Source: Enterobacter cloacae complex sp. R_G8 (GTDB lineage: Bacteria; Pseudomonadota; Gammaproteobacteria; Enterobacterales; Enterobacteriaceae). From it: a DNA stretch of 64,000 bases. The DNA is taken from contig NZ_CP102246.1 of NCBI RefSeq assembly GCF_024599795.1, forward strand, positions 2,666,001 through 2,730,000. The letters are read 5' to 3'. Made by a program: the position numbers and the translations under genes. The notes beneath the pieces were generated by a model. It was not told the DNA's origin, ran no database searches, and saw only the letters and a list, made by a program, of their open reading frames with translations. Shown piece after piece: positions 36,426-48,291 of this stretch; position 1 is the stretch's first letter, and each line of letters starts with the position of its first letter.

Positions 36426-37814
36426 TTACACTCTGTTCTTCCACACCGTCTGCACGTTACAGAATTCGTGCAAACCAAAGTGGGAAAGCTCGCGGCCAAA
36501 ACCACTCTTCTTCACGCCGCCAAAGGCCACGCGCGCATCGCTGGCGCTAAAGCCATTGATAAACACCCCGCCGCACTCCAGCTCGCGGGAGAATCTCCCG
36601 GCCAGCGCTTCGTCGGCGGTAAACACCGTGGCAGAGAGACCAAAGTCGCTGTCGTTGGCAAGCTGCAGGGCATGTTCCGCATCCTTCGCCACCGTAATCG
36701 CCGCCACCGGGCCAAACAGCTCCTGACGGAAGGCGGTCATTGTCGGGGTGACATGGCTCAGCACGGTTGGCGCGTAATAGTTGCCCTCCCCGCTGATTTT
36801 CTCGCCGCCCAGCAGCAGCGTGGCCCCTTGCGCGAGCGTGGCCTGCACCTGCTGGTGCAGTTCGTCACGCAGATCGAAACGCGCCATCGGGCCAATATCA
36901 TTCTCTTCCCGATCCGGTGCTCCCATCTTCAGCGCCGCCACCGCCGCAACAAAACGCCGGGTAAAGTCATCGGCAATCCCCTCTTCGATAATAAAGCGCT
37001 TTGCCGCCGCGCAAACCTGCCCGGTGTTCTGATAACGTCCCGTGACGGCCGCGCGAACCGCCAGATCCAGATCGGCATCATTCAGCACGATAAACGGATC
37101 GGAGCCGCCCAGCTCCAGAACACATTTTTTCAGCGCCGCTCCCGCCTGAGCCCCTATTGCCGCACCTGCACGCACGCTACCGGTGACGGTTACCGCTGCG
37201 ATACGACGATCGTTGATCGCCTGGCTCACACCATCATTGGTGGCATTCACCCAGCCAAAGACGCCTTGCGCAATACCGGCATCAGCAAAAATTTGCCCAA
37301 TCAGCGCAGCAGAACCGAGGACGTTCGGTGCATGCTTGAGCAGATAGCTGTTACCTGCCAGCAGGATCGGCACCGCACCACGCAGCACCTGCCAGAGCGG
37401 GAAGTTCCACGGCATCACCGCAAGAATCGGCCCCAGCGGACGGTATTCAATGACCGCGTTTTGGTTTTCCACCAGCGTGGGCTCCGCACGCAGCATCGCC
37501 GGGCCATGTTCCGCATACCAGTCGCACAGACCCGCAGATTTGGCCACTTCCGCCCGCGCCTGCACAATCGGCTTGCCCATTTCCCGGGAGATCATCTGCG
37601 CCATCTCTTCCCCACGCTGGCGCAGTGCTGCCCCCAGGTCGCGCAGCTTTTGTGCCCGGTGAGAGACGCTTTCCCCTCGCCACTGGCGAAAACCGGCCTC
37701 AGCCAGGGTGATTGCCTGTTCAACCTCTTCGGATGTGGCCCAGGGATACGCGGCCAGCGTCTCGCCTGTCGCCGGATTAACAGAGAGGGCATGCGTAGCA
37801 GATGAATAAGTCAT
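36426..37814 (-). CDS. sad: Succinate semialdehyde dehydrogenase Sad (YneI)
   Basis: A 462-residue aldehyde dehydrogenase, exactly the length of E. coli Sad. [16 protein letters not shown] (general base Glu) and NTGQVC (catalytic Cys) are in place. It oxidises succinate semialdehyde to succinate in breakdown of putrescine and gamma-aminobutyrate. The ATG at 37814 follows GGAG; a GTG four codons earlier is disfavoured. The divergent LysR gene yneJ lies 99 bp away and regulates it in E. coli. Confidence 0.94.
   Translation of the reverse strand: MTYSSATHALSVNPATGETLAAYPWATSEEVEQAITLAEAGFRQWRGESVSHRAQKLRDLGAALRQRGEEMAQMISREMGKPIVQARAEVAKSAGLCDWYAEHGPAMLRAEPTLVENQNAVIEYRPLGPILAVMPWNFPLWQVLRGAVPILLAGNSYLLKHAPNVLGSAALIGQIFADAGIAQGVFGWVNATNDGVSQAINDRRIAAVTVTGSVRAGAAIGAQAGAALKKCVLELGGSDPFIVLNDADLDLAVRAAVTGRYQNTGQVCAAAKRFIIEEGIADDFTRRFVAAVAALKMGAPDREENDIGPMARFDLRDELHQQVQATLAQGATLLLGGEKISGEGNYYAPTVLSHVTPTMTAFRQELFGPVAAITVAKDAEHALQLANDSDFGLSATVFTADEALAGRFSRELECGGVFINGFSASDARVAFGGVKKSGFGRELSHFGLHEFCNVQTVWKNRV
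36784..36791 (-). other. KOPS octamer on - strand (CCCTCCCC on +)
   Basis: Reverse-strand GGGNAGGG match inside sad, pointing toward dif. Confidence 0.6.
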
Positions 37815-37913
37815 GATGTTCTCCACGTAATATCGGTTGATTGATTGTGGCCCACTCTGCTATTTCTTAAAAATGAATAATACTAACCACCTTATTCACG
37901 AATCGAGAATGCT

Positions 37914-38792
37914 ATGGATTTAACTCAGCTTGAAATGTTTAACGCCGTTGCCCTGACCGGCAGCATCACCCAGGCGGCGCAGAAGGTGCATCGCGTGCCG
38001 TCTAACCTGACCACCCGCATCCGCCAGCTTGAGGCCGATCTCGGCGTTGAGCTGTTTATCCGGGAGAGCCAGCGTTTGCGGTTATCTCCCGCCGGGCACA
38101 ACTTTCTGCGCTACAGCAAGCAGATCCTGGCGCTGGTTGACGAGGCGCGGATGGTCGTCGCCGGTGATGAGCCGCAGGGGTTATTTGCCCTTGGCGCCCT
38201 GGAGAGCACCGCCGCCGTGCGGATCCCGGAAAGTCTGGCGGCGTTTAACCAACGCTATCCGCGCATTCAGTTCGCGCTCTCTACCGGCCCGTCCGGAACC
38301 ATGATTGACGGCGTTCTGGAAGGCACCTTAAGTGCGGCGTTTGTCGACGGGCCACTTTCTCACCCGGAACTGGAAGGCATGCCGGTTTACCGGGAAGAGA
38401 TGATGCTGGTCACGCCTGCCGGGCATGCGGCGGTGACGCGCGCCGCGCAGGTAAGCGGCAGCGACGTCTACGCGTTTCGCGCAAACTGTTCGTATCGACG
38501 TCATCTGGAAAGCTGGTTTCACGCCGACCGCGCCACGCCCGGGCGGATCCATGAGATGGAGTCGTATCACGGTATGCTCGCCTGCGTGATTGCAGGGGCG
38601 GGTATTGCGTTGATGCCCCGCTCAATGCTGGAGAGTATGCCGGGGCATCATCAGGTAGAGGCGTGGCCGCTGGCGGAGAACTGGCGCTGGCTGACCACCT
38701 GGCTGGTGTGGCGTCGTGGGGCGATGACCCGCCAGCTCGAAGCGTTTATAGCGCTGCTAAACGAACGTCGACAACCAGAGCCTTCTCCATAA
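37914..38792 (+). CDS. yneJ: LysR-family regulator YneJ (PtrR)
   Basis: A 292-residue LysR regulator matching E. coli YneJ/PtrR in place and length. The helix-turn-helix is in [25 protein letters not shown], and the effector domain spans about 90-285. It is divergent from sad. In E. coli the protein acts on sad and on putrescine use. Its last 47 bases overlap the convergent acetyltransferase gene. Confidence 0.93.
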   Translation: MDLTQLEMFNAVALTGSITQAAQKVHRVPSNLTTRIRQLEADLGVELFIRESQRLRLSPAGHNFLRYSKQILALVDEARMVVAGDEPQGLFALGALESTAAVRIPESLAAFNQRYPRIQFALSTGPSGTMIDGVLEGTLSAAFVDGPLSHPELEGMPVYREEMMLVTPAGHAAVTRAAQVSGSDVYAFRANCSYRRHLESWFHADRATPGRIHEMESYHGMLACVIAGAGIALMPRSMLESMPGHHQVEAWPLAENWRWLTTWLVWRRGAMTRQLEAFIALLNERRQPEPSP

Positions 38793-39228
38793 ACAGACTC
38801 AGCGGATCGTCGACATACGGCGCAAACGCCGGACGGCGTTCATATCCGCACTGTTCATACAGGCGAATGGCGGCATTTTGCTTGATCCCTGTCTCCAGAC
38901 GCACGGTATGGCAATGACGGCTCAGGGCTTCATCTTCGAGGGCGGCCAGCAGCGTCTCGCCCAGATGTTGCCCGCGATGGGCCGGATCAATATAGACCCG
39001 CTTCATTTCTCCGGTACCGTCGCCATTCAGCACCACGGCACCACATCCCACGGCCTGCAGCTGCGGGTCGCGAATGATCATCAGGATAAGCGAGGCTTCA
39101 GGCAGCGCAGCCAGATCGAGCAGATGATTGCTTTCAGCGGGATAGAGTTCGCTCTGATAGCGGTCAAGCGCCGCAATCAGCTTGAGGATATCCGGATGAC
39201 GGGCAGATTCAGAGGTAATGGAATACAT
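38746..39228 (-). CDS. GNAT-family N-acetyltransferase
   Basis: A 160-residue GNAT protein with [23 protein letters not shown] as the acetyl-CoA loop and [12 protein letters not shown] near the C-terminus. AAGGAG precedes the ATG. The gene overlaps the end of yneJ tail-to-tail by 47 bases. Substrate unknown. Confidence 0.87.
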   Translation of the reverse strand: MYSITSESARHPDILKLIAALDRYQSELYPAESNHLLDLAALPEASLILMIIRDPQLQAVGCGAVVLNGDGTGEMKRVYIDPAHRGQHLGETLLAALEDEALSRHCHTVRLETGIKQNAAIRLYEQCGYERRPAFAPYVDDPLSLFMEKALVVDVRLAAL

Positions 39229-39310
39229 GGCAGGCTCCTTGCTTTTTTTGTGACACCAGATTTCAACATAGCGTCTGCCATCTGTTCGGACTTCATAGTT
39301 TTAACTTATG

Positions 39311-40072
39311 TCATGACGCCAGCGTCAGGCGGGTCTCAAGCTGTTCCAGCTGGGCCCGGGCGGCTTCATCCAGCCTGCTGTCGGTGACGATATCCGTCAG
39401 GGTGTTCAGGTGCGCCACATTAAACAGCGACCAGGCACCGTATTTAGAGCTGTCCGCCAGCAGCACCCGACGTTTGGCATTGGCAATCAAATCCCGCTTC
39501 AGCGCGGCCTTCTCTTCCGTGGGCGACGTGATACCGCGGGTAATATCCCAGCCATTACAGCTGACGAAAGCCACATCAGGCCAGACATTCTGCAACAGCC
39601 GACGCCCGTGTTCCCCGATACAGGACTGGCTCGAATCATCGATACGACCGCCAATGATCGTCACTTCAATCTGTTTAAACTCAGAGAGAAACAGCGCAAT
39701 GTGCAGATCGCTGGTGATGACGCGAAGCGGCAGATGCGTCAGCTGACGCGCGAGTTCAATCATTGTGGTACCGGCGTCCAGCACAATGGCATCCCCCGCG
39801 TTAACAAAGCTCGCTGCCGCCCTGGCGATGGCATGTTTTTCTGCCAGACTGCGCTGCATTTTTTCGGACGTGGTCGGCTGGGAAGGAATAAACCGGTTAA
39901 GGGTAACGCCGCCGTGGGTTCGGCTGATGACGCCCTCCTGGTCAAGCTTAATCAGGTCGCGGCGGATCGTCGCCGGTGAGGCATCGGTGATCGCCACCAG
40001 CTGATCCACCGTGACCAGGTTGTGCCCTTTGAGGTAATCCATTATCTGCTCTAACCGGTTATATCCCTTCAT
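39311..40072 (-). CDS. DeoR/GlpR-family regulator of the four-carbon acid genes
   Basis: A 253-residue DeoR regulator. The helix-turn-helix is within residues 1-57 ([26 protein letters not shown]), and the effector domain has [10 protein letters not shown] and [14 protein letters not shown]. It starts one base after the stop of the pdxA2 gene, so it is co-transcribed with the genes it probably controls. The ligand is likely a phosphorylated sugar acid of the pathway. The palindrome at 42310-42321 is a candidate operator. Confidence 0.88.
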   Translation of the reverse strand: MKGYNRLEQIMDYLKGHNLVTVDQLVAITDASPATIRRDLIKLDQEGVISRTHGGVTLNRFIPSQPTTSEKMQRSLAEKHAIARAAASFVNAGDAIVLDAGTTMIELARQLTHLPLRVITSDLHIALFLSEFKQIEVTIIGGRIDDSSQSCIGEHGRRLLQNVWPDVAFVSCNGWDITRGITSPTEEKAALKRDLIANAKRRVLLADSSKYGAWSLFNVAHLNTLTDIVTDSRLDEAARAQLEQLETRLTLAS

Positions 40073-40073
40073 A

Positions 40074-41060
40074 TTATTCCCGTGTAATTTGCATAGCCAA
40101 CTGAATAGACACCGTCATGCTCTCCGACCTGGCTTTACCGGTCCATGCAATATTGAACGCGGTTCCGTGGTCTGCAGAGGTGCGGATAAACGGCAATCCG
40201 GCGGTGATATTCACCCCGTCGTAAAAGCCGAGCAATTTTAGCGGAATATGCCCCTGATCGTGATACATCGCAACGACCATGTCATACATTCCTTCGTGGC
40301 ATTGCATAAATACCGTATCCGGCGGGCACGGTCCGGTGACGTTAACCCCCTGCGCCTTCATCGCCGCAACGGCCGGGCCGACGATTGTGATCTCTTCATC
40401 GCCAAACAGGCCATTTTCTCCCGCATGCGGGTTCACACCCGCGACCGCAATACGAGGTGCGCTAAAGCCCACCCGCTTCAGGAAGGTATCCGCAATGCCG
40501 ATGACGGTTTTTACCCGATCCTGATTGAGCGTATCAAGGAATTTACGCAGCGCAATATGGGTCGTGATATGAATGACCTTCAGCCGATCGGTGTACAGCA
40601 CCATAGCGTAGTCTTTGCTGTGCGTCAGATGGGCCAGCAGCTCGGTATGCCCGGGGTAGTGATGTCCGGCCAGATGCAGCGCTTCTTTATTCAGTGGCGC
40701 GGTGGCAACCGCTTTCACGTCCCCCGCCATCGCCAGTTCCGTCGCGCGCTTCACGCAGCGATAGGCTAAATCCCCCGCCTGAGCCTGAACCACGCCGGGC
40801 TTCAGGGCATCAGGGTCGGCCAGCGGTTCGTCCAGCACGTTAATCACGTTGGGTGCGAAACGAGCCTCGCTGACCTGCTTGATGATATGGATGTCAGCCT
40901 GCCCCACGATCCCATCATCCAGCACCCGCCTGAGCGTGCGGGCACAGCCCACAACGACAACCGGGGCTCCCGTTAATTCGCTCCCGGTGAGGGATTTGAT
41001 AATGATCTCCGGGCCAATGCCCGCCGGGTCACCCATGGTTACAGCAATAATGTTAGTCAC
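40074..41060 (-). CDS. pdxA2: PdxA2-type 4-phospho-threonate/erythronate dehydrogenase
   Basis: A 328-residue member of the PdxA family. The metal and substrate histidines are in [21 protein letters not shown] and [11 protein letters not shown], and the opening is [14 protein letters not shown]. Paired with a DUF1537 kinase and far from pdxB or ksgA, it should be a catabolic PdxA2. That enzyme oxidises and decarboxylates D-threonate or erythronate 4-phosphate to dihydroxyacetone phosphate. The start is GTG at 41060, with an 8-base overlap with the kinase gene, so translation is coupled. Confidence 0.87.
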   Translation of the reverse strand: MTNIIAVTMGDPAGIGPEIIIKSLTGSELTGAPVVVVGCARTLRRVLDDGIVGQADIHIIKQVSEARFAPNVINVLDEPLADPDALKPGVVQAQAGDLAYRCVKRATELAMAGDVKAVATAPLNKEALHLAGHHYPGHTELLAHLTHSKDYAMVLYTDRLKVIHITTHIALRKFLDTLNQDRVKTVIGIADTFLKRVGFSAPRIAVAGVNPHAGENGLFGDEEITIVGPAVAAMKAQGVNVTGPCPPDTVFMQCHEGMYDMVVAMYHDQGHIPLKLLGFYDGVNITAGLPFIRTSADHGTAFNIAWTGKARSESMTVSIQLAMQITRE

Positions 41061-42270
41061 TCAGTCTCTCCTCGATAAAATGCAACACCTCAAGCAGCGT
41101 CTCTTCTTTTCCGAAGCCCCCTGCTTTGGTCATTACCGGCTGGTGCCAGGCACAACCCAGAAATTTGCCGTAAGGGACGCATCCTGCGACGCGCCCTGTA
41201 ATTTCAAATCCTTGCGCATCAAGCGCGCTGGCGACGGCCATTGCCACATCACCGCCTGAGACATACAACGCATCTGGCGGACATGCCGTCAGTGCCTCTC
41301 GGGTAATCTCTCCCAGGAAGGCGCAGATCGTTTCACCCAGTTCGGCCCGGGTCATTTGATACTGCGCGCAAAGCCGTTCAACCTGATGTCGCGCCTCATG
41401 GTCCGGGCAGGTATGAACGAGGCAGTGTCGGCCCGCCTTCAGGGCCTGCGTGATGCGCATGAGCGCGTTCGCCGTCTCCCCCTTCAGCACATCATTAACA
41501 TCAATGAACACCGACGAAACCGCAGGCTCTGCAGCGGCCAGCGCAATCTGGCGCTGAGCGATCTCACTCATTGATCCCACCACCGCCAGCAGCTGCTGAC
41601 GCTTCACGGGGGCGAGATGGCGTGCCAGCGCATCACATAAGCCGGCAGACCCGACCAGCAGTGGTGTCTGCGGGCAGGTCAGCGCGGCGCCAATAATGGC
41701 GTCCAGATCCTCGTCACACTGGGCATCGACGATGAGCCACTCCGTTCCCTGCGCCAGTTCGGCTGCCAGCGTGTTCACGGTCACGGATTGACAACTCACG
41801 TTGGTAAACATGTCAGCAATAGTGGCAGACGGGACGGGCGTTTTCGGATCGCTGGCAAATTCGGTTTCATCCACCGAAATGCCGTTCACCAGACACCTGC
41901 CGTGGCGCGTGATCCGCCCTGCCGCGGGATACGCTGGCGCCACAATCACCTGCCGTTTGCCGCTTACTGCCTTAAGGACGCCTGTTTCTGCCCCTACATT
42001 GCCGCGCAGCGTGGAATCAATCTTTTTGATGAGCCAGCGCGCCTCCGCAATATCCGCCCCCAGTACGGCCACTTTTTCGGCCGCCTCTGCTGCCCTCAGC
42101 GCACGGGAATCGGTATTAATGACCAGTGCATCCACCGTCTGGGTAAAGGGTGTCTGGAATGCCACGCTGACCTTCTTACCGCTCAGCGCCAGGCTGACAC
42201 CCGCATCGTTTGCACCGGTAAAGTCATCTGCGACGACAACGACGTCTCTGAACAGGTTGTTTTCTTTCAT
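41053..42270 (-). CDS. Four-carbon acid sugar kinase family protein (DUF1537, DtnK/OtnK-like)
   Basis: A 405-residue kinase of the DUF1537 family. VVADDFTGANDAGV near the N-terminus is diagnostic, DSTLRGNVGAE follows, and YVSGGDVAMA lies in the C-terminal ATP-binding part. Known members phosphorylate D-threonate or D-erythronate at C4, and the next gene supplies the matching dehydrogenase. The ATG at 42270 with GGAG upstream is preferred over 42312. No otnC aldolase or otnI isomerase is in the cluster, which favours a DtnK-type route. Confidence 0.87.
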   Translation of the reverse strand: MKENNLFRDVVVVADDFTGANDAGVSLALSGKKVSVAFQTPFTQTVDALVINTDSRALRAAEAAEKVAVLGADIAEARWLIKKIDSTLRGNVGAETGVLKAVSGKRQVIVAPAYPAAGRITRHGRCLVNGISVDETEFASDPKTPVPSATIADMFTNVSCQSVTVNTLAAELAQGTEWLIVDAQCDEDLDAIIGAALTCPQTPLLVGSAGLCDALARHLAPVKRQQLLAVVGSMSEIAQRQIALAAAEPAVSSVFIDVNDVLKGETANALMRITQALKAGRHCLVHTCPDHEARHQVERLCAQYQMTRAELGETICAFLGEITREALTACPPDALYVSGGDVAMAVASALDAQGFEITGRVAGCVPYGKFLGCAWHQPVMTKAGGFGKEETLLEVLHFIEERLSD

Positions 42271-42309
42271 TCCCACTCCGGGCTCGCTTTTCCTGCTAAT
42301 GATTATATT

Positions 42310-42321
42310 CAATCATGATTG
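42310..42321. promoter_or_regulatory. Palindrome CAATCATGATTG, candidate DeoR operator
   Basis: A perfect 12-bp palindrome with AT-rich flanks (TATATT / TTATAT), 40 bp upstream of the kinase gene in the divergent promoter. It could control both arms of the cluster. Confidence 0.45.
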
Positions 42322-42327
42322 ATTATA

Positions 42328-42343
42328 TGTGAGCAAGATCAAG
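42328..42343. promoter_or_regulatory. Candidate CRP site
   Basis: TGTGA-GCAAGA-TCAAG keeps the full left half and TCA of the right half of the CRP consensus. It lies between the divergent catabolic operons. Catabolite control is inferred. Confidence 0.4.
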
Positions 42344-42443
42344 TTAATCAGTTTGCGGATAAATTATAAATTTAGCCACACGATGACCATGAAGCGTCTT
42401 AATTGAGCGAATTTAATCATGGACACAAAGACAGGAGAAAAGC

Positions 42444-43592
42444 GTGGTTACCCTTAACAGCACCATTATTAGCGGCGCAAATGCGCTCGCCGCCATCAGG
42501 CCATTACTCACCGATAACGCGCAGCTCTTGCTGGTCACGGACGGCAACATTGCGCGTCTGGAGGCGGCAAAACAGATCCGTTCAATTCTTGAAGAGGACA
42601 ACCGCCGCGTCACGGTGATTGACACGGTGCCACCTGAACCCTCCCACCACGATGTCAGCCAGTTGCTCGCGGGGTTAAACGGCGGATCGTTTGATGTTGT
42701 GGTCGGGATCGGCGGCGGTAGCGTACTGGATGTGGCGAAACTGCTCTCCGTGCTCTGTCACCCGCTGTCGCCGGGGCTGGACAGGCTGCTGGCAGGGGTA
42801 AAACCGATGGCACGTATCTCCTCAATTCTGATCCCCGCCACCGCCGGAACCGGGTCAGAAGCCACGCCGAACGCTATTCTGGCGATACCGGAGCAAAACA
42901 CGAAGATTGGTATTATCTCCCCGGTCCTGCTGCCCGATTACGTCGCCCTGCTGCCGGAACTGACCACCAGCATGCCCGCGCATATTGCCTCCTCTACCGG
43001 AATCGATGCCCTGTGCCATCTGATTGAGTGCTTCACCGCCACGGTCGCCAACCCGGTCAGCGATAACGCGGCGTTGACCGGGCTCGCTAAGCTGCTGAAG
43101 AACATTGAAACGGCCTGCGCTGAGCCGGGTAACCTGCTGGCAAAGCTGGAAATGCTGTGGGCCTCTTATTACGGCGGGGTCGCGATTGCGCAGGCCGGCA
43201 CACATCTGGTTCACGCCCTGTCTTATCCGCTTGGCGGGAAATATCACCTGCCGCACGGCGTGGCCAACGCCATTCTTCTGGCACCCTGCATGCGTGTGGT
43301 TCGTCCCCACTGCGTGACAAAATTTGCGCAGGTCTGGGATCTCGTGCCAGGCGCGGACAGCAGCCTGTCCGATGACGAAAAATCTCACGCGCTGGTGGAG
43401 TACTTTGCCGCGCTGGTTCGTCGTCTCAACCTGCCGGACAACCTTGAGTCCCTGGGCGTGCCGCGCGAAGACATCGCTTCCCTGAGCGATGCCGCCCTGA
43501 ACGTTAAACGGTTAATGAACAATGCCCCCTGTCAGGTGAATCACGACGAGGTGCAGGCGATTTACCGGACACTGTTTCCTGAACATGCATAG
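42444..43592 (+). CDS. Iron-containing alcohol dehydrogenase
   Basis: A 382-residue group III (iron-activated) dehydrogenase. GIGGGSVLDVAK binds NAD, PATAGTGSEATPNA follows, and the metal-binding residues are in GIDALCHLIE and LPHGVANAILL. The start is GTG at 42444 with AGGAG six bases upstream. It is the first gene of the six-gene + strand operon, divergent from the four-carbon acid kinase operon. It probably interconverts an aldehyde and alcohol, or a keto acid and hydroxy acid, of the pathway; the substrate is unknown. Confidence 0.88.
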   Translation: MVTLNSTIISGANALAAIRPLLTDNAQLLLVTDGNIARLEAAKQIRSILEEDNRRVTVIDTVPPEPSHHDVSQLLAGLNGGSFDVVVGIGGGSVLDVAKLLSVLCHPLSPGLDRLLAGVKPMARISSILIPATAGTGSEATPNAILAIPEQNTKIGIISPVLLPDYVALLPELTTSMPAHIASSTGIDALCHLIECFTATVANPVSDNAALTGLAKLLKNIETACAEPGNLLAKLEMLWASYYGGVAIAQAGTHLVHALSYPLGGKYHLPHGVANAILLAPCMRVVRPHCVTKFAQVWDLVPGADSSLSDDEKSHALVEYFAALVRRLNLPDNLESLGVPREDIASLSDAALNVKRLMNNAPCQVNHDEVQAIYRTLFPEHA

Positions 43593-43606
43593 TCAAGGAG
43601 TAAGAA

Positions 43607-44491
43607 ATGCGTAACAACATCAAGGGCGTGCTGACGGCCATCGTCACCCCTTTTGACGCGGAAGGCGAACTCAACCTTCCCGGCTTAACGCGGCAGATCG
43701 CCCGCCAGCTGGACGCCGGAAACGGCATTTTTTGCGGCGGAACCAACGGCGAGTTCTTTGTCCTGAACGAAGCGGAAAAAATCGCGGTCACCCGGACCTG
43801 TGTGGAAACCGTCGCCGGACGCGCGCCCGTCGTGGCGCATATTGGCGAAATCTCCACCCGCGACACCATCCGGCTGGGAAAACAGATCGCTGCGCTGGGT
43901 GTGGATGCGGTTTCCGTCATCACCCCTTACTTCGTGCCGCTGAAACAGGCTGAGCTCATCGCACACTACACCGCCGTCGCTGACGCGCTAACCGTACCGG
44001 TCTTTCTGTACAACATTCCGGCGCGGACCGGCAACACACTTGAGCCCGCCACGGTACGGGCGCTGGCCGAACACCCCAACATTTCAGGTATTAAAGACAG
44101 TGCCGGGAGCTATGAAAGCCTGCGCGGTTTCCTCAACGCGGTCAGCGACATTGATGGGTTTGACGTGCTGAACGGACCGGATTCACTGATCCATCAGGGC
44201 TTCGTCGACGGATGTTCAGCCTGTATTTCCGGGCTGGCGAACGTGGCACCAGCGGCGATCAACGCCATCTGGTCACGCTTTAACGCGGGTGATGTTGAAG
44301 GTTCCCGGCAGGCGCAGGAGCGCGTCACCCGACTGCGCACCGAGCTCTACAGCGTGGCGTTTTCCCCTGCCGCCGTTAAAAAGGCCCTGCAAATCATGGG
44401 CGAGGATGTCGGAGTGAGTCGCTATGCCGTGGCGTTTAGCGAGCAGCAGTGCCAACAGATTCGCCAGATAGTGACAACGTCACTTAGCTAA
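43607..44491 (+). CDS. DapA/NanA-family class I aldolase or dehydratase
   Basis: A 294-residue (beta/alpha)8 enzyme of the dihydrodipicolinate synthase / N-acetylneuraminate lyase family. GGTNGEFFVLNEAEK replaces the more usual GTTGE. The catalytic Tyr is in LYNIPARTGN and the Schiff-base Lys in SGIKDSAGS. Members split or form bonds at pyruvate. Here, without lysine-biosynthesis neighbours, a 2-keto-3-deoxy acid aldolase role is likely. AAGGAG precedes the ATG, 14 bp after the dehydrogenase. A matS site overlaps its 3' end. Confidence 0.87.
   Translation: MRNNIKGVLTAIVTPFDAEGELNLPGLTRQIARQLDAGNGIFCGGTNGEFFVLNEAEKIAVTRTCVETVAGRAPVVAHIGEISTRDTIRLGKQIAALGVDAVSVITPYFVPLKQAELIAHYTAVADALTVPVFLYNIPARTGNTLEPATVRALAEHPNISGIKDSAGSYESLRGFLNAVSDIDGFDVLNGPDSLIHQGFVDGCSACISGLANVAPAAINAIWSRFNAGDVEGSRQAQERVTRLRTELYSVAFSPAAVKKALQIMGEDVGVSRYAVAFSEQQCQQIRQIVTTSLS
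44471..44483. other. matS (MatP-binding site)
   Basis: GTGACAACGTCAC fits GTGACRNYGTCAC exactly. MatP binds such sites throughout the terminus macrodomain. It lies at the end of the aldolase gene. Confidence 0.8.
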
Positions 44492-44567
44492 ACGGCGTTG
44501 GTTTCGTCAATAAGAATACCGGGTACCTGAGGTGCCCAGGATTCACTCGCCCTGAAGAGAGGCAAAG

Positions 44568-45980
44568 ATGAATAATTTTACCGCTGAAGATACCCTGATC
44601 ATTGTGGGCATAGTCATTGCCTACATCCTGTTCACCACCTGGCTGACCTTCCGGATCCGCAGTAAAAACTCCGGGGACTTTATGGAAGGCTCCCGTGCGA
44701 TGCCGGCGTTTATTGTCGGGATCCTGCTGATGTCTGAGTATATCGGCGCTAAATCCACCATCGGCACCGCGCAGGCGGCGTTTGAGGACGGGTTTGCTGC
44801 GTCATGGTCCGTCATCGGGGCCGCGATTGGCTTCCCACTTTTTGGTCTGTTGCTGGTAAAACGCATATACAACACCGGGAAAATCACCATCTCGGGTGCG
44901 ATTGCTGAAAAATACGGTAACAGCACCAAAAACATTATCTCCCTCATCATGATCTACGCCCTGCTGCTGGTTAACGTGGGGAATTACGTCAGCGGCGCAG
45001 CAGCCATTTCCACCGTACTGAAAGTCAATCTGCCCGTTGCCGCCTTTATTACGGCTATCGTCAGCACCTTCTATTTCGCCTTTGGCGGCATGAAGGGCGT
45101 GGCGTGGGTAACCGTGCTGCACAGTGCGCTGAAATACTTCGGCATTCTGGCCATCATGGGCTTTGCGTTATCCAAAACCGGCGGTTTCACGCCGATGATC
45201 GAAAACATGCCGGACTTCTACTGGACCTGGGATGGCAATATCGGCGCGTCGACCATTTTCGCATGGCTCATTGGCACCATTGGATCCATCTTCTGCACCC
45301 AGTTTGTGATCCAGGCCATCTCCTCCACCAAAGATGTTAAATCGGCTAAACGCTCGACCTGGGTCGCGTTCTTTTTCTGCCTGCCGATTGCGCTGGCCAT
45401 TGCGGTGATTGGCGTGGCGGCAAAATACCTGCATCCGGAGATCGACAGCCTGTATGCGATGCCGATTTTCCTGCAGGATATGAACCCGTGGCTGGCCGGT
45501 CTGGTAACCACCTCTCTGGTGGCGTCCATCTTCGTCAGCGTCAGTACCGTGGCGCTCGCCATTGCCTCCCTGGTGGTCAAAGATTTTTACGTACCGATGC
45601 GCAACCCGACGCCCGAGCAGGAATTTAAGGCCACCCGCTGGATCTCCCTGCTGATTGGTTTCCTGCCGCTGATTTTTGTTCTGCTGGTGCCTGAAGTGCT
45701 GAAGCTGTCGTTCTTTACCCGTGCCATTCGTCTGTCAATTTCCGTCGTGGCGGTCATCGCATTCTACGCCCCGTTCTTCCGCAGCACCCGCGGAGCCAAT
45801 GCAGGGCTGATCGGCGCCTGCGTTGTAACCTCCGTCTGGTATCTGCTGGGCGATCCGTTTGGCATTAACAATATGTACATCGCCCTGCTGACCCCTGCGG
45901 TCATCATGGTCATCGACCGTCTCATTCCGGGAAAGGCACAGGGTAAAGCGCCAACCCCCGTTGAAAACAATGGAGTCTGA
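44568..45980 (+). CDS. Sodium:solute symporter (SSS family)
   Basis: A 470-residue inner-membrane transporter with about 13 hydrophobic segments. The N-terminal FMEGSRAMPAFIVGILLMSEYIGAKSTIGTAQAAFEDG is the SSS substrate and sodium-site region. It would import the cluster's substrate with sodium ions. A related sialic-acid carrier (NanT of the SSS type) occurs in other bacteria, but this protein need not carry sialic acid. AGAGAGG precedes the ATG. It is fourth-from-last in the operon and has a hydrophilic C-terminal tail. Confidence 0.88.
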   Translation: MNNFTAEDTLIIVGIVIAYILFTTWLTFRIRSKNSGDFMEGSRAMPAFIVGILLMSEYIGAKSTIGTAQAAFEDGFAASWSVIGAAIGFPLFGLLLVKRIYNTGKITISGAIAEKYGNSTKNIISLIMIYALLLVNVGNYVSGAAAISTVLKVNLPVAAFITAIVSTFYFAFGGMKGVAWVTVLHSALKYFGILAIMGFALSKTGGFTPMIENMPDFYWTWDGNIGASTIFAWLIGTIGSIFCTQFVIQAISSTKDVKSAKRSTWVAFFFCLPIALAIAVIGVAAKYLHPEIDSLYAMPIFLQDMNPWLAGLVTTSLVASIFVSVSTVALAIASLVVKDFYVPMRNPTPEQEFKATRWISLLIGFLPLIFVLLVPEVLKLSFFTRAIRLSISVVAVIAFYAPFFRSTRGANAGLIGACVVTSVWYLLGDPFGINNMYIALLTPAVIMVIDRLIPGKAQGKAPTPVENNGV

Positions 45981-45981
45981 T

Positions 45982-47612
<1,631 letters not shown>

Positions 47613-47613
47613 C

Positions 47614-48291
47614 ATGCGTCACGCCGTCGTGACCGGAGCCAGCTCCGGAATTGGTGAGGCCATCGTTAAGCGTTTACTGGCGGAAGGCTGGCAGGTCACC
47701 GGACTCAGCCGCCGTGCCGTGATGCCGGATACCCCTGGCTTTACGGGGTTACGCGTGGATATCACCGACCCTGAGGCGCTGAACAGCGCCCTGCACGCCA
47801 TCGCGACACCGCAGGCGGTGATCCACGCCGCCGGAATGATGGCCGCCGCCCCACTGGGGCAACTGGACAGCAGGGTTGGCGCGTCACTGTGGCAACTGCA
47901 CGTTCAGGCCTGCGAAGCCCTGTTTAACCATTTCGCGCCCGCTATGGCCGCCGGTGGACGATTTGTGGCGATTGGCAGCAGAACCTCCCGCGGGGCGGCA
48001 GGCCGTTCGCAGTATGTTGCCACCAAGGCGGCGATGACAGGGATGGTCAGAAGCTGGGCGGCGGAACTGGCCCCGCGTGGGATCACCGCGAACGTGGTCG
48101 CGCCGGGGGCCACCCAAACGCCGATGCTTAGCGCTCCGGGGCGAGAAAGCTCACCGCCCACGTGTCCGCCCATCGGCCGTCTCATCACGCCAGAAGAGGT
48201 CGCGGGGCTGGTGAATTTCTTGCTCAGCGATGAAGCCGCCGCCATCACGGGCCAGGAGATGGTGATATGCGGCGGCGCCTCGCTCAGCTAG
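47614..48291 (+). CDS. Short-chain dehydrogenase/reductase
   Basis: A 225-residue SDR. The TGASSGIGEA cofactor loop, HAAGMMA, the catalytic Ser in AIGSRTS and Tyr-x-x-x-Lys in SQYVATKAA are present, and the end ITGQEMVICGGASLS is typical. It starts two bases after the YhcH-like stop and ends the operon, overlapping the convergent PhzF gene by four bases. It probably oxidises or reduces a hydroxyl of the imported sugar acid, or a tetrose released by the aldolase. Confidence 0.88.
   Translation: MRHAVVTGASSGIGEAIVKRLLAEGWQVTGLSRRAVMPDTPGFTGLRVDITDPEALNSALHAIATPQAVIHAAGMMAAAPLGQLDSRVGASLWQLHVQACEALFNHFAPAMAAGGRFVAIGSRTSRGAAGRSQYVATKAAMTGMVRSWAAELAPRGITANVVAPGATQTPMLSAPGRESSPPTCPPIGRLITPEEVAGLVNFLLSDEAAAITGQEMVICGGASLS

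Noticed and set aside
36339..37805. Long + strand reading frame (488 codons) opposite sad
   Set aside because: It is an antisense shadow of a well-conserved dehydrogenase; the protein is Arg/His-rich with no domain or start signal.
45820..45840. Ter-like sequence GCGTTGTAACCTCC
   Set aside because: It lacks ATG before the core and CTAA after it, so it is an unlikely Tus site.
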